Under the pieces are notes generated by a model. It did no database searches and was not told the DNA's origin. It saw only the letters and a list, made by a program, of their open reading frames with translations. A stretch of 64,000 bases of DNA from contig JAFDYB010000093.1 of the NCBI GenBank assembly GCA_018267655.1, positions 1 through 64,000 of the forward strand, read 5' to 3'. This DNA is from Bacteroidota bacterium (GTDB taxonomy: Bacteria > Bacteroidota > Bacteroidia > B-17B0 > Aurantibacillaceae). Both the position numbers and the translations under genes were made by a program. Positions 53,655 to 62,732 of this stretch are shown one piece after another; the first letter of the stretch is position 1; each line of letters begins with the position of its first letter.

Positions 53655-55703
53655 ATGTCTTTTTTATATCCGGCTGTTTTGTGGGGTTTGTTAGCTGTTT
53701 TAGTGCCGCTGATAATTCATTTGTTTAACTTTGTTAAATATAAAAAAGTTTACTTTAGCAATGTTAGTTTATTAGCGACCATCAAAAACGAAAGCAAATC
53801 AAAGTCGCGACTAAAAGAAATATTAGTTTTAATTTTAAGATGTTTCACAATAATTTGTATAGTGTTTGCTTTTTCAAAACCCTATATTCCAAATGGACAA
53901 TCGGCTGTAAATAATTTAAACGGCTTTAAAAATATTAGCATTTACATTGATAATTCACTTAGCATGAGCAATGTAAACAAATCCGGTCCTCTTATTGAAA
54001 TAGCAAAACAAAAAGCAAAAGAAATTATTAAAGCATTTTCAGGATCTGCTAAATTTCAAATATTAACTAACTCGTTTGAGGGCAAACAGCAACGCTTACT
54101 TAGCGCCGAAGATGCCTTAATGGCAGTTGATGATGTAAAAGAATATCCGCTAAGCAGAATGTTGAGCGATGTGATAAGCAAACAAAATAATTTTTTATTA
54201 CAATTGCCAAACGCCTCATCGCTGTCCTATATAATTTCAGATTTGCAAAAAAGTACCTTTAACGTAAGCGCAGTAAGCATTGATTCTTCAATTAAATATA
54301 CTGTAATACCCATAGAAGCATCGCAAGTAAATAATATTTCGATAGATACTTGTTGGTTTGAATCGCCAATACAACAAAAAGGATTTATTCAAAAGTTACA
54401 CGTAAAAATTAAAAATGTTTCTACACAAGATATTGATGTTGCTACAGCAAACTTATATATAAATAATAGTTTAATTGCTCCTGCAACATATTCTGCTGCT
54501 AGTGAGCAAACTAGCGAATTTATTTTTTCGTTTGAGTGCAAAACAGAAGCTTGGAATAATGCAGTTATTAAAATTGAAGATTATCCTGTAACATTTGACG
54601 ATGAACTTTTTTTTACATTTAATTCAAAAAATAATTTAAAAATTGCTTTAATTAATGGGAAAGAGGTGAGGGGTAACGAACTTTTTAATTTATTTAATAG
54701 CGATAGTTTGTTTAGTGTTACAAACTTTAATGAAACGCAAGTAGATTTTGGGAAATTAAAAAATGCCAACTTAATTATTTTAAACCAACTTAATTCAATA
54801 AATAGTGGCCTACTTAATGAACTTTTAAAATTTTATACTTCGGGAACGAGTCTTGTATTTGTTCCATCAGAGAAGATTGATGTGCCTCAATATAATACAG
54901 TTTTAAAGCAATTTAATTTGCCACAGCTCTTAAGTTTTGATACAACAAAAACAAGCGTTGCACATATCGAAAATAAAAATAATTTTTTTGCAAATGTTTT
55001 TGAAAAAATAGATCATAATATAAATCTACCTCTTGTTTTAAAACATTATGAAATTCAAAAATCAACTAACTCTGTCTTTCAAAATTTATTACAATTACAA
55101 AATGGCTCACCCTTTTTATTAAAAAATATTCAAGGCAATTCAAACGCATATCTTATAACTCAACCCATAAATGAGTCCTGTGGTAATTTTATTAAACACG
55201 CATTATTTGTACCAACTTTTTATCGCATGTCTTTAATGAGTGTGAAATCAAATTTATTGTACTATTTAACCGGAACAAATGCCCCCATACAAATTGAAAA
55301 CAGTAAAATTGCCGAAAAACCACCAGTTTTAAAACAAAAAAAAGGTAATGTAGAGTTAATTCCTGAGATAAAAAATATAGGCAATCAATCCCTTTTGTTT
55401 TTACACAATCAAATAATAGAAAGTGGATTTTATAGTTTAACAATGGATAGTGCGTTAATTTCAGAATATGCCTTTAATATAAACCGTATAGAGTCTGATT
55501 TAACATCGTATTCGATTGACAATTTGATGGAATTAATTAGAGACAAAAAAATTAAGAATTTTGCCGTTGTTAGTAATGGCAATGAAAATATTAATGCAAA
55601 ATTATTATCTGCTGCTGAAAATACTCAAATATGGAAGTTTTTTGTTATTTTGAGCCTTATATTTATGGCGCTAGAATTAATCGTACTTAAATTTTTTAAA
55701 TAA
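53655..55703 (+). CDS. BatA-domain (aerotolerance-type) membrane protein
   Basis: 682 residues. The N-terminus MSFLYPAVLWGLLAVLVPLIIHLFNFVKYKKVYFSN, a BatA motif with TM helices near 5-25 and 60-80, is followed by a von Willebrand A-like domain (ISIYIDNSLSMSNVN near residue 100). A final TM helix is at the C-terminus. Such proteins occur in Bacteroides aerotolerance clusters. I chose ATG 53655 over the upstream TTG 53643. The dihydroorotase-like gene starts 2 bases after it. Confidence 0.85.
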   Translation: MSFLYPAVLWGLLAVLVPLIIHLFNFVKYKKVYFSNVSLLATIKNESKSKSRLKEILVLILRCFTIICIVFAFSKPYIPNGQSAVNNLNGFKNISIYIDNSLSMSNVNKSGPLIEIAKQKAKEIIKAFSGSAKFQILTNSFEGKQQRLLSAEDALMAVDDVKEYPLSRMLSDVISKQNNFLLQLPNASSLSYIISDLQKSTFNVSAVSIDSSIKYTVIPIEASQVNNISIDTCWFESPIQQKGFIQKLHVKIKNVSTQDIDVATANLYINNSLIAPATYSAASEQTSEFIFSFECKTEAWNNAVIKIEDYPVTFDDELFFTFNSKNNLKIALINGKEVRGNELFNLFNSDSLFSVTNFNETQVDFGKLKNANLIILNQLNSINSGLLNELLKFYTSGTSLVFVPSEKIDVPQYNTVLKQFNLPQLLSFDTTKTSVAHIENKNNFFANVFEKIDHNINLPLVLKHYEIQKSTNSVFQNLLQLQNGSPFLLKNIQGNSNAYLITQPINESCGNFIKHALFVPTFYRMSLMSVKSNLLYYLTGTNAPIQIENSKIAEKPPVLKQKKGNVELIPEIKNIGNQSLLFLHNQIIESGFYSLTMDSALISEYAFNINRIESDLTSYSIDNLMELIRDKKIKNFAVVSNGNENINAKLLSAAENTQIWKFFVILSLIFMALELIVLKFFK

Positions 55704-55705
55704 AC

Positions 55706-56974
55706 ATGAAGATTTTAATTAAACAAGCAAAAATTATTTTTCCGGAAAGTAGCTTACACCAAAAAATAATGGATATTTTAATTGATTCAGGAAAAATTAA
55801 CGAAATAAAAAAGAGCATTATAGCGAACGATGCAAAAATAATTGAAGCCAATGATTTACACGTTTCGCTTGGTTGGGTTGACATGCAAGCAGTTTCTGGT
55901 TACCCGGGTTATGAATATAAAGAAGATATTGAAAGTTTAATAAAGTGTGCCGCTTTTGGCGGATTTACAGGTATTGGTTTACATACAAAAAATACACCTC
56001 AATTTGATCACCGCTCTCAAATAGAATCAATAGTTTCAGCATCAAAAAATAAAGCGGTTTCAATTTATCCTTTTGGAGCAGTTAGCCAAAGTGCAAAAGG
56101 GGTAGAACTTTCTGAGATGTACGACATGAAGCTTGCAGGGGCCTTTGCTTTTAGCGATTATAAAAATACGCTAAATAATTCCGGAACATTGCTGAGGGCT
56201 TTGCAATACACAAAAAACATTAATTCTTTACTAATTAATTTTTGTGTAGATAAAAGTTTAATTGATGGTGGTCAAATGAATGAAGGTGAAACTTCAACCA
56301 CTTTAGGTTTAAAAGGTATGCCGGCATTAGCTGAAGAGATTGCCGTTCAACAAGCTATTTCAGTATTAAATTATGTTGATTATAAAATGCATATTCCGCT
56401 CATAAGTTGTAAAGGAAGCATTGAAGCAATTAAAAAAGCTAAGCAAAATAATTTAAATGTTACATGTGGAGTGTCATCAATTCATTTATTATTAGACGAT
56501 GCCGAACTTTCAAATTTTGATACAAATCTTAAACTAAATCCACCGTTAAGAAATAAAAAAGATAAAATTGCATTAAAAAATGCTTTAGAAAGCGGTATAA
56601 TTGATGTAGTTGTTAGCGACCACTGCCCACAAGATATTGAAAGTAAAGAACTCGAATTTGATTATGCTAAATTTGGCGCAATTAATTTGCAAACATGTTT
56701 TGCATCGGCATACACTGCATTAGGCAATGATTTGTTAGATGTTTTAATTAATTCGCTTACAATTAAACCGCGTAAAATATTAGGATTAAATAGCGAAGGT
56801 TTAGCTATTGGCGAACCGGCTTGCTTAACTTTATTTTCAACATCTGAAATCACCGAGTTAACAGATAAAAATAATTTTTCAAAGTCGAAAAATTCACCTT
56901 TTTTTAATAAAAAATTGTCAGGTAAAGTGCTAGGAGTGATTAACAACAACAAATTAATTTTAAACGAAAATTAA
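55706..56974 (+). CDS. Dihydroorotase-like protein, probably non-catalytic
   Basis: 422-residue amidohydrolase of the class I dihydroorotase group. The zinc-binding HxH normally found in D-x-H-x-H-x-R is replaced by DMQAV, and the His in the HVST block is replaced by PLISC. The aspartate in VSDHCP and a late KFGAINLQT block remain. Two metal-binding histidines are therefore missing. Similar degenerate DHOase homologues sit beside active PyrC in many Bacteroidota. It may be structural, for example binding aspartate carbamoyltransferase, or it may have another reaction. Confidence 0.8.
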   Translation: MKILIKQAKIIFPESSLHQKIMDILIDSGKINEIKKSIIANDAKIIEANDLHVSLGWVDMQAVSGYPGYEYKEDIESLIKCAAFGGFTGIGLHTKNTPQFDHRSQIESIVSASKNKAVSIYPFGAVSQSAKGVELSEMYDMKLAGAFAFSDYKNTLNNSGTLLRALQYTKNINSLLINFCVDKSLIDGGQMNEGETSTTLGLKGMPALAEEIAVQQAISVLNYVDYKMHIPLISCKGSIEAIKKAKQNNLNVTCGVSSIHLLLDDAELSNFDTNLKLNPPLRNKKDKIALKNALESGIIDVVVSDHCPQDIESKELEFDYAKFGAINLQTCFASAYTALGNDLLDVLINSLTIKPRKILGLNSEGLAIGEPACLTLFSTSEITELTDKNNFSKSKNSPFFNKKLSGKVLGVINNNKLILNEN

Positions 56975-56977
56975 AAG

Positions 56978-57910
56978 TTATTGATTATAATTTTTTATTA
57001 TCAGTGAATCACAAAGCTGCTTGGTAAACAAGATTGAACCTTCTGGCATTAAATGATAAATATCTGAAAACAAATATCGGTTATTTGAAAAAGAAGTTTC
57101 TGAAAAATTAAAATACTGCACACCATTTTTTTTAAATTTTTGATGTATAACATCAATAATATTGTTTTTATTTAAAAATTCAATACTTCCACCTTTGTAT
57201 ATTGGCGATGTAACAGCTATTAGTTGAATATTGTTTTTTTTACATATTGAAATAATAGAATCTAAATATAGTTCGGTATAGTTACTTATAAAAATGTTTT
57301 TTTTAATGATGTCTGAATCTTTTGATAATTTGTGATGATATGAAACAAAACCTTTGTAATAACATGTGTCAAATTTGTTAGGAATATTCAAATAACCATG
57401 AATAGAAGTGCTTATATTCTTTAACCCGCAAAAAGGAAGGGCGTAATATGGTATATGTTTAAAAAGCTTATAACGCGGCTCAATTATTGAAAAATCTTCG
57501 TAAAAATCATTAGTGTATAGAAAAGGAAAAAAATTATTAAAGTCTTTAATCTCACGCTCGAAATTGCCTACATTCATAATATCCAGTTCATAAATAACAC
57601 ATTTTGGAGCGTTAGATTTTTTTAAATAAACTTTTAGTAACCTATAAGAAAATTCGCTCGAAGCACCTGCAGCACTTAGGTTAAACGAATTTACGTGTAA
57701 TGTTGAGTCAATTATTTTTGTGCTGTAATGCGATTCTGCTCGCGAAGATCCTAACAGCAAAAAATTATATTGATTTTTTTCTAAAAAAATTGTTTTATAC
57801 TTTTGATAATAACCCCCATTATTTAGCAGTAAGCCTTTGTATAAAAGCAATTGCAGCATGTAAAGAATTACGGTTAATATAATAAAATATGTTATGGCTT
57901 TTTTTATCAA
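56978..57910 (-). CDS. SGNH-like membrane-anchored protein partnered with MBOAT
   Basis: 310 residues with an N-terminal TM helix (about 5-25). A GSS block I (FLLLGSSRAESHYS) near residue 52 is followed by a late DIYHLMPEGS that supplies the Asp-x-x-His pair, as in SGNH/AlgX-like acyltransferases and DUF1574 proteins. It would act in the periplasm. The start is TTG 57910, overlapping the MBOAT stop by 4 bases (TTGA), so the two are coupled. Together they probably O-acetylate a surface polymer. Confidence 0.7.
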   Translation of the reverse strand: MIKKAITYFIILTVILYMLQLLLYKGLLLNNGGYYQKYKTIFLEKNQYNFLLLGSSRAESHYSTKIIDSTLHVNSFNLSAAGASSEFSYRLLKVYLKKSNAPKCVIYELDIMNVGNFEREIKDFNNFFPFLYTNDFYEDFSIIEPRYKLFKHIPYYALPFCGLKNISTSIHGYLNIPNKFDTCYYKGFVSYHHKLSKDSDIIKKNIFISNYTELYLDSIISICKKNNIQLIAVTSPIYKGGSIEFLNKNNIIDVIHQKFKKNGVQYFNFSETSFSNNRYLFSDIYHLMPEGSILFTKQLCDSLIIKNYNQ

Positions 57911-59298
57911 AATTGAAAATAAATAAATGTATTCGCATTAAAATTTCCTATCATAAAAATTAGTATTATAATTAAAATAAAAAAAATAGGTTTGAAAAAC
58001 AGATAAAATTTTTTGTGTTTGTTAATTAAAGAAAACTCTTCGTTTAATTCCTTTAAAAATAATAGAAGTGTTACAAATACCACTGCTGTTATGAGTATTT
58101 TATCATGTCTTTCTAATATTGTTTTAAATGAAAAGTAGGTTTCGGATTTCGAAAATAATTTAGCGTAAATTAAACCTGCTTCATAAATATTGCTAGCTCT
58201 AAATAAAACAAAAGTAAGGGCAAGAATAATCATTAAGCATAGCCATTTCATAAATGGCATTATTTTAATGAAACGCTTAATAAAAAATAATTCTGTAACA
58301 TATATAACTCCATGGCTCACTCCCCACAGTACAAATGTAAAGTTGGCACCGTGCCAAAAGCCACTTAAAGTAAAAACTAAAAAAACATTTAATAATCTGC
58401 GTGCATTGCCCTTTCTATTTCCTCCTAAGCTAACGTATAAATAATCGCGAAACCAAGATGTAACGCTAATATGATATCTTTGCCAAAATTCATATAATGA
58501 CTTGGAAAGAAGGGGACGTTGAAAGTTCAGGCTTAAATTAATATTAAATAATTTTGAAATACCAGTTGCAATGTCACTATAGCCACTTAAATCGCAATAA
58601 AGTTGAATAACAAATAAAAACCCTACAAATAATAATTCAATAGCAGAATAATTTGAAATGTTCAAAAAAGCAGTGTCAACAATGTATGCTATATTATCGG
58701 CTACAACCATTTTTTTGAAATATCCCCAAATAGTAAATTGAGCAAATTCTGCCCAATTAATATTTTTAAAATAGCTGGTAATTTTAAACTGTGGCATTAA
58801 GCTGTTATACCTTACAACCGGACCCGCAACCATGTGAGGAAAAAACGAAACGTACAATAAAAATTCAAATAATGAATCGTTAGGCTCGTATTTTTTTCGA
58901 TAAACATCAATGGTGTAGCTTATTGATTGAAAGGTATAAAACGAAAGTCCGGCCGGAATTATAAAGTTTTGAAGTAAATGATGTTGTGATGAAAAAAGAT
59001 TTATGCCTGTATTATAAAAAAAAACAAAATACTTAAAAATAAAAAGGACACCTAAATTTGAAATTAAGCTTAACCATAAAAAAGTTTTTTTATAATTTGA
59101 TGAAGCAATTTTTTTCGCACAAAAATAATCGAAAGAAGATGTTCCAATTAATAATAATAAAAACCAAGGATTGTAACTATAATAAAAAAAATAACTGGCT
59201 AATAGTAAAAAATAATTTCTGTATTTAAAAGGTAATACCCAATACGATATAAAAACAATTGGTAAAAATAATGTGAATATGAGTGAATTAAAAAGCAA
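57907..59298 (-). CDS. MBOAT-family O-acyltransferase (AlgI-like)
   Basis: 463-residue multi-span protein of the AlgI/DltB group that passes acetyl groups across the inner membrane. Motifs include PAGLSFYTFQSISYTIDVYRKKYEPN near residue 105, PHMVAGPVVR near 145, QLYCDLSGYSDIATG near 225 and the catalytic-type SGFWHGANFTFVLWG near 305. The start is TTG 59298, abutting the end of arfB. The partner SGNH-like gene follows with a 4-base overlap. The polymer substrate is unknown. Confidence 0.92.
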   Translation of the reverse strand: MLFNSLIFTLFLPIVFISYWVLPFKYRNYFLLLASYFFYYSYNPWFLLLLIGTSSFDYFCAKKIASSNYKKTFLWLSLISNLGVLFIFKYFVFFYNTGINLFSSQHHLLQNFIIPAGLSFYTFQSISYTIDVYRKKYEPNDSLFEFLLYVSFFPHMVAGPVVRYNSLMPQFKITSYFKNINWAEFAQFTIWGYFKKMVVADNIAYIVDTAFLNISNYSAIELLFVGFLFVIQLYCDLSGYSDIATGISKLFNINLSLNFQRPLLSKSLYEFWQRYHISVTSWFRDYLYVSLGGNRKGNARRLLNVFLVFTLSGFWHGANFTFVLWGVSHGVIYVTELFFIKRFIKIMPFMKWLCLMIILALTFVLFRASNIYEAGLIYAKLFSKSETYFSFKTILERHDKILITAVVFVTLLLFLKELNEEFSLINKHKKFYLFFKPIFFILIIILIFMIGNFNANTFIYFQF

Positions 59299-59700
59299 TT
59301 ATAGAATTGTTTTTTTTCGTAATTTTTTTTGCTCAGAATGTTTTATCTTCTTCTGCGCACGTTTTTTCAAAACACTTTTTGACACCTTGGTTTTTACTCT
59401 CTTTTTTTCTACCTTAAAGTATTTTATTAAGCATGCCACAAGCTTTTGAAATGCATCTTTTTTATTTTCAATTTGTGAGCGATATTTATTTCCTATTATT
59501 TGAATTTCAGAATTATCTTTATTTTTTTGTTTTAAAACTAACTTTTCATTAGCATTAAACAAATTACTTAAATCAATATTAAAAACAAGCTCAACCTTTG
59601 TTTCAACCTTATTTACATTTTGCCCGCCTTTTCCGCCACTACGAGACGTTTTATACAAAATTTCCTTTTTGAGCTTTTCTATTTGATTTTGTGTTAACAT
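59299..59700 (-). CDS. arfB: Alternative ribosome-rescue factor ArfB (peptidyl-tRNA hydrolase)
   Basis: 133 residues. The catalytic GGQ is G25-G26-Q27 in SGGKGGQNVNK. A Lys/Arg-rich C-terminal tail (about 100-133) inserts in the mRNA channel of stalled ribosomes in the known family. It releases the peptide when a ribosome stalls without a stop codon. The MBOAT gene follows directly. Confidence 0.93.
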   Translation of the reverse strand: MLTQNQIEKLKKEILYKTSRSGGKGGQNVNKVETKVELVFNIDLSNLFNANEKLVLKQKNKDNSEIQIIGNKYRSQIENKKDAFQKLVACLIKYFKVEKKRVKTKVSKSVLKKRAQKKIKHSEQKKLRKKTIL

Positions 59701-59764
59701 TTGGCATTTAATATTCTGTATGAAAATACTAAAAAGTTTTAAAAGGCCTGTTTAAATTTGACTA

Positions 59765-61039
59765 ATGCGCTTATTACCAATATTACTGATTTTATTTTCA
59801 ACTATAACGGCACAAACATTTAAACAATGTAAGCAGCGCTTTGATGATTATTTAAATTTAAATGGAAAGCTTTCTAACACGGTTAAATTTGAGAAAGATG
59901 CTATTTACCTATTAAATAAAAATGGCGAAAAATCATTTGCTATATACAATCATGAGATAGAAATGTTGGCTGATTTTTTTGAAAACACTTCTTTTTTAGA
60001 GCAAGAAAAGTTATTAAAACAAAAACAAATTAAAAAATACTCAAAACGCCAGCGCGATAGTATTTATATCTATATTGATGACACTCGAAAAATTATTAAA
60101 ACAAAAAAAAGTAAGGCATTATTTGGTTTAAAAGTTGCAATTGATCCCGGCCATTTTTCTACAAATTTAGCTGAAGCGTCTATCGAACAAAAATATTTAT
60201 TTTTTTTACCCGACAGTTTAAAAAATCCAAACGACACCATAAAAATTTTTGAAAGTGACTTGAATTTTATTACCGCTAGTTATTTAAAAAACAAGCTTGA
60301 ACAAGAAGGTGCAACTGTTTATTTAACTAAAACAAAAGCAAATTATACTTCATTTAATTGTACCTACAATTATTGGTTAATACATCATAAAAAAAGAATG
60401 TTAGATAGCTTAAAAAGCAACAATTCATTAAGTGACGAACGTTATAACAAATTAATTAAACTGCATGATTATAAATTTTTTTGGGAATTTTTTAGAGATT
60501 TTGATTTAATAAACAGAGCCCAAAAAATAAATACATTTAATCCCCATCTTTCAATTATTATTCATCACAATGTTGATGAAAAAAATGAGCCATGGAAAAA
60601 AGTAACCAATAAAAACTTTACAATGACTTTTATTGGAGGAGCTTTTACAGAGAGTAACTTAGATAAAATTGATGCGAAAATAAATTTTTTGCGTCTCCTG
60701 CTTAGCAAACAATTAAATCAAAGTGAAAAACTTTCGTCTTATGTTGTTTCTAACTTTAGTAAGGCGCTCCAAATTCCAATAGCAGCAGCAAACGATGCCG
60801 ATTATTTAAAAGACAATTGCATTAGTTTAAAAACTGAAGGCGTTTTTTCAAGAAACTTAATTTTATGTCGCACAATTAATTCTCCTTTGGTTTACGGTGA
60901 GGCTTTATACCAAGATAACGCACTAGAGGTTCAAAATTTTAATGCAATATATTTTAATTTACCGGGTCTAAAGCGCCTTGAAGCAGAAGCAGATTGTTAT
61001 TTTAATGCTATTTTTAAATTTTATAAAGAAAATTTTTAG
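59765..61039 (+). CDS. N-acetylmuramoyl-L-alanine amidase (Amidase_3 type)
   Basis: 424-residue exported cell-wall amidase. A short signal peptide (RLLPILLILFSTITAQ) is followed by a helical N-terminal region and a catalytic domain from about residue 120. Zinc ligands appear as His in VAIDPGHFS, Glu in FESDLNFITASYL and His in IIIHHNVDE. A Glu near the end (LKTEGVFSRNL) fits the general base. About 60 extra residues sit between the second and third ligand. It cuts the amide bond of peptidoglycan stem peptides. It diverges from arfB. Confidence 0.85.
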   Translation: MRLLPILLILFSTITAQTFKQCKQRFDDYLNLNGKLSNTVKFEKDAIYLLNKNGEKSFAIYNHEIEMLADFFENTSFLEQEKLLKQKQIKKYSKRQRDSIYIYIDDTRKIIKTKKSKALFGLKVAIDPGHFSTNLAEASIEQKYLFFLPDSLKNPNDTIKIFESDLNFITASYLKNKLEQEGATVYLTKTKANYTSFNCTYNYWLIHHKKRMLDSLKSNNSLSDERYNKLIKLHDYKFFWEFFRDFDLINRAQKINTFNPHLSIIIHHNVDEKNEPWKKVTNKNFTMTFIGGAFTESNLDKIDAKINFLRLLLSKQLNQSEKLSSYVVSNFSKALQIPIAAANDADYLKDNCISLKTEGVFSRNLILCRTINSPLVYGEALYQDNALEVQNFNAIYFNLPGLKRLEAEADCYFNAIFKFYKENF

Positions 61040-61058
61040 CCTATTTATTCTATTTACT

Positions 61059-62660
61059 TTAAGCGTATTTTATAGCATGTTCAAATGTTTTCTCATCACT
61101 TTCCATAACAGCAAGTTCCCAACCTTGAGGAAAAGGAGGTTCTAGCAAACTGCTTTTTAATAAGTAAGGATACATTTCGGCATAGGTTTGAATTTTATTT
61201 GCACTCACTCTTCTGTATATGTGCGAACGATGCAAATGTTGTGGGTGATCAATGCCTGCTGCTGCCATTAACTCAACGGCCGATTTTATTGTTTCAGTAT
61301 GATAATTTGCTACCCGCACTTTTTTATCATTAACATTTAAACCTTTATATAATTTGGGGTTTTGTGTAGCCACACCTGTTGGGCAAGTGTTTTTATTACA
61401 CTCTAAAGCTTGAATACAGCCCAGCGCTATCATCATAGCTCTTGCACCGTTGCACATATCTGCTCCTAAAGCAATATTTTTAACGATATCAAAACCGGTA
61501 TGAACCTTTCCTGAGGCTATTATTTTTATGTGTTTTTTTATACCAAATCCATTTAAAGTGTCGTAAACAAATGCTAATGCATCGCGTAAAGGCATGCCTA
61601 CTGAGTTGCTAAACTCTAGCGGTGCTGCACCTGTTCCTCCTTCGCCGCCATCAACTGTAATAAAGTCTGGCATTATGCCTGTACTTACCATAGCTTTGCA
61701 TATTGAAATAAATTGCGATTTTTGCCCGATACATAGTTTAAATCCAATAGGCTTTCCGTTACTTAAATCGCGCAATTTTTTTACGTACGCCATCATTTCT
61801 AAAGGAGTGTTAAATGCTGTGTGATAGGGGGGAGATAATACATCTTTCCCTTTCTCAACTAAACGAATTTTTGCAATTTCATCAGTAACTTTTGCTGCCG
61901 GTAAAATTCCACCATGACCGGGTTTTGCCCCCTGACTTAATTTTATTTCGATCATCTTAACATTACTGTGATTAGCTCTTTCTGCAAAGGCATCATAGTT
62001 AAATGAGCCGTCGTTGTTTCTACACCCAAAATAGCCGGTACCAATTTGCCATATAACGTCTCCGCCGGGTTCAAGGTGGTAATGACTTAAACCTCCTTCG
62101 CCGGTATTATGTGCAAAGCCACCAATTTTTGCCCCGCTGTTTAGCGCTAAAATAGCATTTTGGCTTAAACTGCCGTAACTCATTGCACTTATATTAAAAA
62201 TACTGGCATTGTAGCGTTGCTTACAATCAGGGCCCCCAACTAAAACGCGTGGATCGTGATTAATTTTATCCATGTGCAGTGGTGTAATTGAGTGATTGAG
62301 CCATTCATAACCAATTTCATAAACATTATATTGTGTACCAAAAGGCGTTGTATCATTAGCTTTTTTAGCGCGCTGATATATAACTGTTCTGCTTAAACGA
62401 TTGTAAGGCGCCCCATCGGTATCGCTTTCAACAAAATATTGATACACTTTTGGGCGCATCCACTCAGCAGCCCAGCGCAAACGACCAATAACCGGAAAAT
62501 TATAACGCAAAGAGTGATGTGTTTGGTTTACATCAATTATCCCTAATAAAATTAAAGGCATTAGTGGGATATATAAGTACCAAACCCAATTATAAAAATA
62601 ACCCGTTATTCCTAGTACTCCTATGGCAATAAAAGAATATAAATAAAATTTCCACTGCAT
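61059..62660 (-). CDS. FMN-binding glutamate synthase family protein
   Basis: 533 residues. Two TM helices lie near the N-terminus (about 5-45), followed by a GltB-type FMN barrel. The FeS-binding cysteine cluster GCIQALECNKNTCPTGVATQ is near residue 415. AKPGHGGILPAAKV and TVDGGEGGTGAAPLEFSNS match the central domain of glutamate synthase. The N-terminal glutamine amidotransferase domain is absent, so ammonia or another redox substrate is likely. Membrane attachment is unusual for classic GltB but common in this subgroup. Electron partner unknown. Confidence 0.9.
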   Translation of the reverse strand: MQWKFYLYSFIAIGVLGITGYFYNWVWYLYIPLMPLILLGIIDVNQTHHSLRYNFPVIGRLRWAAEWMRPKVYQYFVESDTDGAPYNRLSRTVIYQRAKKANDTTPFGTQYNVYEIGYEWLNHSITPLHMDKINHDPRVLVGGPDCKQRYNASIFNISAMSYGSLSQNAILALNSGAKIGGFAHNTGEGGLSHYHLEPGGDVIWQIGTGYFGCRNNDGSFNYDAFAERANHSNVKMIEIKLSQGAKPGHGGILPAAKVTDEIAKIRLVEKGKDVLSPPYHTAFNTPLEMMAYVKKLRDLSNGKPIGFKLCIGQKSQFISICKAMVSTGIMPDFITVDGGEGGTGAAPLEFSNSVGMPLRDALAFVYDTLNGFGIKKHIKIIASGKVHTGFDIVKNIALGADMCNGARAMMIALGCIQALECNKNTCPTGVATQNPKLYKGLNVNDKKVRVANYHTETIKSAVELMAAAGIDHPQHLHRSHIYRRVSANKIQTYAEMYPYLLKSSLLEPPFPQGWELAVMESDEKTFEHAIKYA

Positions 62661-62732
62661 AAATAAAGATTTATAAACCTAAAAATAGGCAATATTTATT
62701 AAGCAGAAGTGGTGTTAACAATTTTTTGTATT

